Positions 21,807 through 26,601 of a stretch of 29,746 bases of DNA are shown here, piece by piece; position 1 is the first letter of the stretch; each line of letters starts with the position of its first letter. The position numbers and the translations under genes are program-made. The notes beneath the pieces were generated by a model. It was not told where the DNA came from, made no database searches, and saw only the letters and a program-made list of their open reading frames with translations. Origin of the DNA: a virus. The stretch covers positions 1-29,746 of IMG/VR virus record IMGVR_UViG_3300042556_001864. One strand, given 5' to 3'.

Positions 21807-22100
21807 ATGCAGTACGTTTCACGAGCCGAACTCATCGAAAAGATCAAAGCCACCAATGGGACCATTTTCAGCGTCCTGTTCCTCAAGAGTCGTAGCAACA
21901 ACGAACCCCGCCGCATGAATTGCATGCTGAACGTGAAGAAGCACCTTACAGGTACGGGGAAGGCCGCTCCTGAGTCCGCCAAAGTTATTACAGTCTATGA
22001 CCTCGTCAACAAGGGCTATCGCTCCATTGCCCACGAGGGGCTGATTCAAGCCCAAATCGGTAAAGAGGTGTATGAGGTCCGAGAATTGGTGGCGAAGTAA
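21807..22100 (+). CDS. Sm-like SH3 beta-barrel phage protein (DUF2693/WYL_2-like)
   Basis: 97 aa, ATG behind AGAGGCGAAGCC. The pattern TIFSVLFLKSRSNNEPRRMN followed by C, then VYDLVNKGYRSIAHEGLIQA and GKEVYEV resembles the small phage SH3-barrel proteins 'xFxVxFxKxdGxxRxMnC ... V.D...yRsi'. Nucleic-acid or partner-peptide binding is plausible for the fold; function not established. Own promoter; its stop codon is followed by a 7-bp hairpin (22099-22115) and tRNA-Ile. Confidence 0.6.
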   Translation: MQYVSRAELIEKIKATNGTIFSVLFLKSRSNNEPRRMNCMLNVKKHLTGTGKAAPESAKVITVYDLVNKGYRSIAHEGLIQAQIGKEVYEVRELVAK

Positions 22101-22115
22101 GTTCCATAGGAACTT
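22099..22115 (+). repeat. hairpin directly upstream of tRNA-Ile
   Basis: AAGTTCC-ATA-GGAACTT, perfect 7-bp stem, ending on the base before the tRNA. It separates the mRNA end from the tRNA and may guide 5' maturation. Confidence 0.55.
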
Positions 22116-22188
22116 GGGTAGTGTCCTCGACGGTTTTGAGGACGGTCCTTATAAGGCCGCACACATGGTTCGATTCCATGACTGCCCA
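22116..22188 (+). tRNA. tRNA-Ile (anticodon UAU)
   Basis: Complete cloverleaf: acceptor GGGTAGT/ACTGCCC (one G-U), D-stem CCTC/GAGG with G18G19, anticodon stem CGGTC/GGCCG with loop CTTATAA (anticodon TAT, 22150-22152), T-arm CATGG-TTCGATT-CCATG, discriminator A. No encoded CCA. It would read AUA. In most bacteria AUA is read by a CAU tRNA carrying lysidine, so a UAU tRNA is uncommon and would not need that modification. A promoter begins two bases downstream. Confidence 0.88.
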
Positions 22189-22189
22189 C

Positions 22190-22217
22190 TTGACAGCAAC
22201 ATATTTGTTGCTATAAT
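22190..22217 (+). promoter_or_regulatory. consensus sigma-70 promoter with palindromic spacer
   Basis: TTGACA (22190-22195), 16-base spacer, TATAAT (22212-22217), both boxes perfect. The spacer is the palindrome GCAACA-TATT-TGTTGC. Transcription would start at the RNA cluster 22220-22500, so its main product is probably RNA. Confidence 0.9.
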
Positions 22218-22219
22218 TC

Positions 22220-22290
22220 AAATCCCGCCCTGATTCATCAGGTGGTGTAAATAAGCACACAAGTGTTCACTCACTAGGAGTGCGGGATTT
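22220..22290 (+). ncRNA. cloverleaf-like RNA at the 5' end of a transcript
   Basis: AAATCCCG (22220-22227) pairs exactly with CGGGATTT (22283-22290). Inside are three hairpins: CCTGA-TTCA-TCAGG (22229-22242), GTGT/ACAC (22245-22260) and CACTC-ACTAG-GAGTG (22268-22282). The four-way layout is tRNA-like in size (71 bases) but the loops are not tRNA-like. Starts at the predicted transcription start. Confidence 0.6.
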
Positions 22291-22292
22291 TC

Positions 22293-22364
22293 GGCCCATT
22301 AGTTGTGAAGTCATGACGTCGCACTTTCACTGCGAAGGAGCGGGAGCATTACCCGCATGGGTCA
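22293..22364 (+). tRNA. tRNA-Glu(UUC)-like cloverleaf with non-canonical elbow
   Basis: Acceptor GGCCCAT/ATGGGTC (one G-U), TA at 8-9, D-stem GTTG/TGAC, anticodon stem TCGCA/TGCGA with loop CTTTCAC (anticodon TTC, 22326-22328), T-stem GCGGG/CCCGC, discriminator A. All spacings are those of a tRNA. But the T-loop is AGCATTA instead of TTCRANN and the D-loop TGAAGTCA lacks G18G19, so the standard D-loop/T-loop elbow cannot form. The co-loss on both sides suggests selection or joint decay. Confidence 0.65.
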
Positions 22365-22367
22365 TTT

Positions 22368-22426
22368 GAGGTCGCGGCTCGATAGGTTCATGGGGTTCAT
22401 TCCAGCAGACCTATCGGGCGGGCCTC
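22368..22426 (+). ncRNA. long hairpin between the two tRNA-like elements
   Basis: GCTCGATAGGT (22377-22387) pairs over 11 bp (one G-U) with ACCTATCGGGC (22409-22419), flanked by GAGGTC/GGCCTC (22368-22373, 22421-22426). A TTTT run follows at 22428-22431, so it might terminate transcription. Its CGATAGGT string is repeated at 22492-22499 in the permuted tRNA-like fold, allowing alternative pairing. Confidence 0.55.
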
Positions 22427-22438
22427 GTTTTAAGCCAG

Positions 22439-22498
22439 CCTATTACATTGGTTCGAATCCAATACACTTCGTGTTCGTCTAGTGGTCAGGACGATAGG
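22439..22498 (+). ncRNA. circularly permuted tRNA-like fold
   Basis: Order along the strand: 3' anticodon-stem strand CCTAT (22439-22443), 3-base variable loop, T-arm ATTGG-TTCGAAT-CCAAT (22447-22463), ACAC-TTC-GTGT (22464-22474), TC, D-arm GTCT-AGTGGTCA-GGAC (22477-22492), G, then 5' anticodon-stem strand ATAGG (22494-22498), which pairs perfectly with CCTAT. D- and T-loops have all conserved tRNA bases. The acceptor is only 4 bp and closed by TTC, while the anticodon loop is open, so it cannot be charged as written. Confidence 0.6.
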
Positions 22499-22527
22499 TA
22501 TTTTCAATTTTCAGAAGGCTTTAGCCC

Positions 22528-22794
22528 ATGTTTCAATTGGTCAAATTCTCCTGTGATTGTGTCGGAACTGCCCCAATCGGTGGGGTCACAACAATGGTTA
22601 AAAGTTGCGATGGAGAAGGCAATCTTTCCTTCTACCAGCGAAAAGTTGAGAACAAGAGTTTCCGCCCGCTCTCCTCTGAAGAAACTGAGGAATTCCGCTC
22701 AGAGCTTGAAAAGCTCATCTTGGATGGATACAATATGAAGGCCATGAGGTCGGTCCTAGGCGTTCAAACACAACTTAAGAAACTACTGGAGTAA
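22528..22794 (+). CDS. hypothetical protein
   Basis: 88 aa, ATG at 22528 with AGAAGG upstream. N-terminal strands with Cys (MFQLVKFSCDCVGTAPIGGV) and a helical C-terminus (EETEEFRSELEKLILDGYNM). First gene after the tRNA-like cluster, so its translation could depend on that RNA. No family recognised. Confidence 0.62.
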   Translation: MFQLVKFSCDCVGTAPIGGVTTMVKSCDGEGNLSFYQRKVENKSFRPLSSEETEEFRSELEKLILDGYNMKAMRSVLGVQTQLKKLLE

Positions 22795-22799
22795 GTCAT

Positions 22800-22851
22800 G
22801 GGCTGAAAGGCCCCTTTCCTCCTGTTCTAGCCGTCCACTTGTGGCGGCTAG
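22800..22851 (+). repeat. composite double-hairpin element, copy 11
   Basis: GGGCT-GAAA-GGCCC (22800-22813), linker TTTCCTCCTGTT, second hairpin CTAGCC/GGCTAG (22827-22851) with GTCCACTTGTGGC. A stem sequence seen nowhere else, yet fully paired. Confidence 0.88.
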
Positions 22852-22876
22852 CACATAACACCCAACTGAGACCACC

Positions 22877-23041
22877 ATGAGATCAATCAAAGTCTACTTC
22901 TCTAACGGCGATCATCTGTTCACCAACATCAATGGTACGAATGATCACATCCTCGCTTACTACATCGGGAAAGAATTCAATCTCGGGAATGGTGAGCATG
23001 ATCTGATGGCAATTGCCACAAAGGTTGAGTTTCTAGATTGA
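22877..23041 (+). CDS. small protein of the F-x-S/N-G family
   Basis: 54 aa: MRSIKVYFSNGDHLFTNING, then a helix and the tail ATKVEFLD. ATG follows CTGAGACCACC. Resembles 13727 and 14694 in layout. The TGA stop overlaps the -35 box of the next promoter. Confidence 0.6.
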   Translation: MRSIKVYFSNGDHLFTNINGTNDHILAYYIGKEFNLGNGEHDLMAIATKVEFLD

Positions 23042-23065
23042 CTTTCCTTTTACTGATGGTATAAT
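23038..23065 (+). promoter_or_regulatory. promoter with 13-mer site in the spacer (a)
   Basis: TTGACT (23038-23043), 16-base spacer, TATAAT (23060-23065). Spacer region TTTCCTTTTACTG (23043-23055) is a near-match of the reverse complement of the 13-mer. The ATG at 23072 lies seven bases after the -10 box. Confidence 0.82.
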
Positions 23066-23071
23066 TTTACT

Positions 23072-23239
23072 ATGAGCAGCAAAATAAAGTACCATACCCA
23101 CTATGACGTATTTGCCAGACTCTATCGTTTGACGTTATTGGGTGGTGAATTTGCCAATTGTCATGGACAGGGGCCAACGATAGAACAGGCTGAGATCAGT
23201 CTCAGGCTGACTATCAATGCGTTGCGAAAAAGGTCTTGA
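23072..23239 (+). CDS. small protein, probably from a leaderless mRNA
   Basis: 55 aa: MSSKIKYHTHYDVFARLYRL then a helix (GPTIEQAEISLRLTINALRK). The ATG is at the expected transcription start of the promoter at 23038-23065 and there is no room for a Shine-Dalgarno site, so translation should be leaderless. Its stop overlaps the -35 box of a second, near-identical promoter. Function unknown. Confidence 0.65.
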   Translation: MSSKIKYHTHYDVFARLYRLTLLGGEFANCHGQGPTIEQAEISLRLTINALRKRS

Positions 23240-23263
23240 CTTCTCTTTTACTGATGGTATAAT
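23236..23263 (+). promoter_or_regulatory. promoter with 13-mer site in the spacer (b)
   Basis: TTGACT (23236-23241), 16-base spacer, TATAAT (23258-23263). TTCTCTTTTACTG (23241-23253) is the exact reverse complement of CAGTAAAAGAGAA. Nearly identical to promoter (a) from -35 to -10. Drives the gene at 23270. Confidence 0.85.
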
Positions 23264-23269
23264 AACCCC

Positions 23270-23473
23270 ATGAAACCAACACCAGAACAAGTAGAATCAC
23301 TAGCAAACTTGGTAGTCGAGTCAATGACACTCGAACAACTTCAGCAATTTGTCTTCGACGACATATATTCCATCATGCTGGAAGATGATGATTGTTTCGA
23401 GTCAAATCTAGAAATGTTGAAAATCTCAGTCGATGACTTAGTTATCGATCCAATTCCATTGATGCCACTATAA
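23270..23473 (+). CDS. acidic small protein, probably leaderless
   Basis: 67 aa: MKPTPEQVESLANLVVESMT ... FDDIYSIMLEDDDCFESNLE. Helical and acidic. The ATG is seven bases after the -10 box, as in the gene at 23072, so this is the second leaderless start of a twin promoter-gene unit. No family recognised. Confidence 0.68.
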   Translation: MKPTPEQVESLANLVVESMTLEQLQQFVFDDIYSIMLEDDDCFESNLEMLKISVDDLVIDPIPLMPL

Positions 23474-23494
23474 TTCCCGGCGTCAGTCGGGTGA

Positions 23495-23619
23495 CACACA
23501 GGGGGCATTAAACAGCCTAGGGGCCTATCGGCTAATCTTCAAACGTCCCAACGTGCGAAGTACCTAACACAAGCTTGAAAAGCTTAAATACCCTGTGTGG
23601 CTTATTTTATAAACCACAC
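23495..23619 (+). ncRNA. switch-like structured leader
   Basis: CACACAGGG (23495-23503) pairs perfectly with CCCTGTGTG (23591-23599), enclosing hairpins AGCC/GGCT (23514-23532), CTTC...GAAG (23537-23560) and AAGCT/AGCTT (23571-23585). But GTGTGG (23595-23600) can instead pair with CCACAC (23614-23619), with TTAT/ATAA inside. The two folds exclude each other, and the gene at 23641 follows with AAGGGG as ribosome site. This is the geometry of a riboswitch or attenuator; ligand unknown. Confidence 0.6.
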
Positions 23620-23640
23620 TGAAAAACTAAGGGGACTAAA

Positions 23641-23877
23641 ATGGTTGGCGTAGACGAAGTTGTTGTTGAGTTCTCGGGCTGGTGCCGAATTCCTGCCAGA
23701 AAGATTAAGTTCCAGTATACTGGAGAGAATGAATCCATTCCTGAGATTATCTCAGGAGAAGAGTATATTAAGCTCTCAGTAACAGAACGACAGGACTACA
23801 TCGCAGAAAGCATCTGTGATGCAATGAGAGACTCCGACGATCTTGAGTGGTCCGATATTCAGATCGTTGCTGATTAA
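23641..23877 (+). CDS. hypothetical acidic protein
   Basis: 78 aa: MVGVDEVVVEFSGWCRIPAR ... EYIKLSVTERQDYIAESICD ... acidic end. Strand-rich N-terminus and a helical second half. Preceded by the switch-like leader 23495-23619 and AAGGGGACTAAA. Followed after eight bases by a tRNA-like RNA. Confidence 0.68.
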   Translation: MVGVDEVVVEFSGWCRIPARKIKFQYTGENESIPEIISGEEYIKLSVTERQDYIAESICDAMRDSDDLEWSDIQIVAD

Positions 23878-23885
23878 AACACCAC

Positions 23886-24020
23886 GCCCACTTAGTTTAT
23901 CTGGCGAAAACACGCCTGTCAGTCAACCGAATACGTGGGTTAACACGCGGATAGGGTCACGGAGTAATTAACCGCTGATAGCTGACGACCGAGAACGGGG
24001 TTCGAAGCCCTGAGTGGGCT
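23886..24020 (+). ncRNA. tRNA-like RNA with a greatly enlarged anticodon region
   Basis: Acceptor GCCCACT (23886-23892)/AGTGGGC (24013-24019) perfect; TA at 8-9; D-arm GTTT-ATCTGGCGA-AAAC with G18G19; T-arm CGGGG-TTCGAAG-CCCTG (23996-24012). Between D- and T-arms there are 84 bases instead of about 23. They fold as a stem TGTCAGT (23917-23923)/GCTGACG (23981-23987, G-U at the ends) with an inner CGTG/CACG hairpin. No 5-bp anticodon stem can be drawn. Either a tRNA with an insertion or a tRNA-like regulatory RNA. Confidence 0.6.
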
Positions 24021-24037
24021 ACTTACATGCAGAGTGG

Positions 24038-24057
24038 AAGGGGGAGAAATCCCCCTT
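24038..24057 (+). repeat. GAAA-capped 8-bp hairpin
   Basis: AAGGGGGA-GAAA-TCCCCCTT. It follows the tRNA-like RNA and precedes the terminator, probably within the same transcript. Confidence 0.6.
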
Positions 24058-24093
24058 GTAATGCGACTTTCCGGTCACAAGTCCGGACACTTT

Positions 24094-24120
24094 GAGCCTA
24101 GCAATTGCTAGGCTCTTTTT
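24094..24120 (+). terminator. intrinsic terminator
   Basis: A 22-base perfect palindrome (24094-24115, GAGCCTAG... core) is followed by TTTTT. The strongest plus-strand terminator in this part; it ends the transcript carrying 23641-24057. Confidence 0.85.
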
Positions 24121-24126
24121 GTTGGT

Positions 24127-24178
24127 GGGCTGAAAGACCTCTGCCTTCCTGTTACACCCGGCCACTTGTGGCGGGTGT
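24127..24178 (+). repeat. composite double-hairpin element, copy 12
   Basis: First hairpin degenerate (GGGCTGAAAGACCTC). Linker CTGCCTTCCTGTT. Second hairpin ACACCC/GGGTGT (24154-24178) with GGCCACTTGTGGC. Confidence 0.8.
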
Positions 24179-24221
24179 CACTTCAGTAACTTCCAAGCGA
24201 CTCAAATCGTGAGTTTTTCGC

Positions 24222-24249
24222 TTGACTCTTATTGATAGTGTGTTACAAT
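24222..24249 (+). promoter_or_regulatory. sigma-70-type promoter
   Basis: TTGACT (24222-24227), 16-base spacer, TACAAT (24244-24249). Drives the Gp88-like gene. Confidence 0.82.
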
Positions 24250-24291
24250 GCACCAGTCAAGTCAATCACCCCTAGTTTACGGAGTAAACCT

Positions 24292-25041
24292 ATGAAGTTC
24301 TCACCAGCTAACGTCAAGATCAAGGCATTATCCGGCGTTCCTGCAATCGCCAAATACCTTCCCAAAGGCAAGAAAGTTTACAGTTTCGACATTCTTTCTG
24401 GACATTCGTGCCCGTTCGCGGATGAGTGCCTTTCGAAAGTTGTTGAGACTCCCGAAGGATTCCGCATTCAAGACGGTCCAAATACTGAATTCCGATGTTT
24501 TTCTGCTTCTCAGGAAGTCATTTTCACGAACGTGCGAAAACTACGTTCTGCAAATTTTGCAGAACTGAAAGGACTGACGACTGAACAAATGGCCAGCAAA
24601 TTGCTGGCGGCTATGCCGAAGAATTTAGGAGTCTGCCGGGTTCACGTTGCCGGGGATTTTTTCAATCAAAATTATTTCAATGCGTGGTTGGCTATCGCTC
24701 TTGCGAATCCTGACCGATTGTTTTACGCTTATACGAAAAGCCTGCCATATTGGGTGAATCAGATTGGTATCATTCCTGAGAATTTTGTGCTCACAGCTTC
24801 TCGCGGTGGTCGCAAGGATGATATGATCGACACCTATGGGCTTCGTTCTGTCAAGGTAGTTTTTCATCCGAGTGAAACAATTCTCGAAATTGACCACACG
24901 GATGAACACGCCGCAAACCCTGAAACTCGCAATCAGGATTTTGCTCTACTGATTCACGGAGTACAGCCGAAGGGATCTAACGCCGCAAAAGCTATTCGAA
25001 CTCTCAAATCCGAGAACGTGGAATTCTCATATTCCGCGTGA
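24292..25041 (+). CDS. Gp88-family phage protein
   Basis: 249 aa from the ATG at 24292 (GGAG seven bases upstream); the longer frame from 24232 starts inside the promoter and is rejected. Family-like features: SFDILSGHSCPFADECLSKV with C40 and C46, ECRCF-type Cys at about 69, VCRVHVAGDFFNQNYFNAWL in the middle, FYAYTKSLPYWV. These match the 'gene product 88' family of actinobacteriophages and others, whose function is unknown; the conserved Cys/His suggest a metal or iron-sulfur site. It has its own promoter. Confidence 0.65.
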   Translation: MKFSPANVKIKALSGVPAIAKYLPKGKKVYSFDILSGHSCPFADECLSKVVETPEGFRIQDGPNTEFRCFSASQEVIFTNVRKLRSANFAELKGLTTEQMASKLLAAMPKNLGVCRVHVAGDFFNQNYFNAWLAIALANPDRLFYAYTKSLPYWVNQIGIIPENFVLTASRGGRKDDMIDTYGLRSVKVVFHPSETILEIDHTDEHAANPETRNQDFALLIHGVQPKGSNAAKAIRTLKSENVEFSYSA

Positions 25042-25052
25042 AAGGGGGTCGA

Positions 25053-25133
25053 ATGAGATTGCTTTTCTGGCTCATGATTGTCCTGATTGCGGGAATGCTC
25101 AAAGGAATCCTAGGATATAAGGACGGGCGGTGA
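25053..25133 (+). CDS. membrane microprotein (MR-x-L ... YxDGR family)
   Basis: 26 aa: MRLLFWLMIVLIAGMLKGIL then GYKDGR. One transmembrane helix with a short tail. AAAGGGGGTCGA precedes the ATG. It aligns along its whole length with the 27-aa protein at 27030 (shared MR..., M-[KR]-G-I, Y-x-D-G-R), so it is a real and duplicated gene. Confidence 0.6.
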   Translation: MRLLFWLMIVLIAGMLKGILGYKDGR

Positions 25134-25138
25134 GTAAG

Positions 25139-25210
25139 GGGGAGGGAATACCTCCCCTCGGCTCGCCGGGCCTGAGCCTTCCTGTTCGTTCCGCCTGTCA
25201 TGGCGGAACG
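25139..25210 (+). repeat. composite double-hairpin element, copy 13
   Basis: GGGGAGG-GAATA-CCTCCCC (25139-25157), an extra hairpin GGCTC/GAGCC (25160-25178), linker TTCCTGTT, and second hairpin CGTTCCGCC/GGCGGAACG (25187-25210), 9 bp, with a short TGTCAT loop. The only copy without the usual apical sequence. Confidence 0.75.
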
Positions 25211-25251
25211 TGTTTCTGTGTCTTCTGTCTCAATCTTTTGCCTAATTGCTA

Positions 25252-25279
25252 TTGACATTAGAAACATGTGTGATACAAT
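25252..25279 (+). promoter_or_regulatory. sigma-70-type promoter
   Basis: TTGACA (25252-25257), 16-base spacer, TACAAT (25274-25279). Drives the 25316-26535 gene group. Confidence 0.85.
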
Positions 25280-25315
25280 GGGTGTATAAGAAACAACGAA
25301 CCAAAGGAGTCAACA

Positions 25316-25549
25316 GTGGAAATCAATTGGCCAGAGAATTCAAAATCAGAAATTTCCGCAAAGATTATCTCTGATGGAATCACAATTCGGCACACCGGAA
25401 CAGGATGTTACGATGGGGACTATGCTCCTATTGTCATCGAGTGGTATGATGGGGTTCCTCGTATCATCATCTGGGCAGACATCAACGATCAAGATCCGAC
25501 ACACATCATCGACATGAGCAAGGCTCTGGAGTCTAACCGCCATGAGTAA
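25316..25549 (+). CDS. hypothetical beta-rich protein
   Basis: 77 aa, GTG start at 25316 with AAAGGAG six bases upstream. Strand-rich (MEINWPENSKSEISAKIISD, then GITIRHTGTG and VIEWYDGVPRIIIWADI). First gene of an operon; its end overlaps the next start by 8 bases. No family recognised. Confidence 0.7.
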   Translation: MEINWPENSKSEISAKIISDGITIRHTGTGCYDGDYAPIVIEWYDGVPRIIIWADINDQDPTHIIDMSKALESNRHE

Positions 25550-26015
25550 ACCGATTGCAAACAGCCATGAGGGCCAATTGGCCCTTCTCAATCCCGAGAA
25601 ACCTTGCCGGATCTACCGCAATCTCCACACCGGCCTCTGGTCAGTGAAACAGGGTGTAGTACGGTTTCATACCGACTGCATTTTTCTGAAAGACGCAACT
25701 TTTCTCGTTAATGAGAAAGTTCGGCAACGTGTAATTGCTAACAAGAGGAAAGAAGTTCACGCCTACGTACAGGGGTTCATCTGCGATCGTCCCGACTACT
25801 TCACAGTTGGTGTCGATTGTTACGAAGTGACCTACAATCCGTATAAGTGCCGACACTTCGTAACAGGTGACAGATTCGCCTTCTCTGCTGACATAGTTTG
25901 CCTGAACAAGCAGAGAGAAGGAAATGAATTCAAGATGCGAGTATTCGCATCAAACATATTGACAGAGGCTATCGCCTCTGATATGATTCAGTCAGTTCCA
26001 GTTCACATCCTCTAG
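25542..26015 (+). CDS. hypothetical protein
   Basis: 157 aa, start overlapping the previous gene. Begins MSKPIANSHEGQLALLNPEK; the middle is beta-rich with several Cys (ICDRPDYFTVGVDCYEVTYN). No family recognised. Probably soluble and translated in concert with its neighbours. Confidence 0.68.
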   Translation: MSKPIANSHEGQLALLNPEKPCRIYRNLHTGLWSVKQGVVRFHTDCIFLKDATFLVNEKVRQRVIANKRKEVHAYVQGFICDRPDYFTVGVDCYEVTYNPYKCRHFVTGDRFAFSADIVCLNKQREGNEFKMRVFASNILTEAIASDMIQSVPVHIL

Positions 26016-26025
26016 GGAATCTACC

Positions 26026-26535
26026 ATGCCAAACTGGTGCAACAACTATGTGGAATTCTCATGTTCAAGAGAACTCTACAACAAGTACAACATGGGAGCG
26101 TTTCAGTTCTCTAACCTGCTACCATGCCCACCTGAATTGCTGGAACGGTCAGCTCCGAATAGCGACGACCCAGAAGAAATGCGAGCAAAGTACGAACACC
26201 CAGACTGGTACGATTGGTGCGTATGCAGATGGGGCTGCAAATGGGATATTGAAGAAGCAACCCCATCTCTGGATGATTCCCATTCGTCAGAAGTTGTGTC
26301 TGGCTCAATCGCATTTGATACAGCGTGGTCGCCACCGATTGAACTCTACAGACATATGGAAAGTTTAGGCTTTCAGATTGATGCCATGTACTTCGAAGGT
26401 GGTATGGCGTTCTATGGGTTCTATCACGATGGTAGCGAAGACACCCAGAACTTTTCAAACTACGATGATATTCCCGAGAACGTAGCCACTACTTTCGGGA
26501 TTGATGAAGAGTGTTACGAAGAATGTGAAGACTAA
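26026..26535 (+). CDS. YubB/DUF1281-type ferredoxin-fold phage protein
   Basis: 169 aa. Starts MPNWCNNYVEFSCSRELYNK, continues FSNLLPCPPE, has DWCVCRWGCKWDIEEA and FDTAWSPPIELYRHMESLGF. These are the signature blocks of the YubB/DUF1281 (Api92-like) family found on plasmids and phages: 'MPNWC.N', 'l.P.P', 'W...WG.KW', 'f.TaWSPP'. Function unknown. Last gene of the operon, ending in an acidic tail (DEECYEECED). Confidence 0.82.
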   Translation: MPNWCNNYVEFSCSRELYNKYNMGAFQFSNLLPCPPELLERSAPNSDDPEEMRAKYEHPDWYDWCVCRWGCKWDIEEATPSLDDSHSSEVVSGSIAFDTAWSPPIELYRHMESLGFQIDAMYFEGGMAFYGFYHDGSEDTQNFSNYDDIPENVATTFGIDEECYEECED

Positions 26536-26601
26536 TAGGTCTGGTATGTTCCAGACCGATTTTTTCGAAACCCGGCAAAGCCGGACAATAGGGGTAAAAT
26601 C

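Noticed and set aside
22374-22520. Permuted intron-exon (group I) producing a circular tRNA
   Set aside because: The tRNA halves and their order fit, but I found no P3-P8/R-S core, and the gene at 22528 leaves almost no room for an intron half.
23913-23995. Archaeal-type or group I intron in the 23886 tRNA
   Set aside because: No 3' sequence restores a 5-bp anticodon stem after removal of any segment, and no bulge-helix-bulge or intron core was recognised.
13212-25210. CRISPR array made of the repeated GGCAGGCGTGGC hairpins
   Set aside because: Repeats are 0.4-2 kb apart with genes between them, vary in their stems and have no regular spacers or cas genes.
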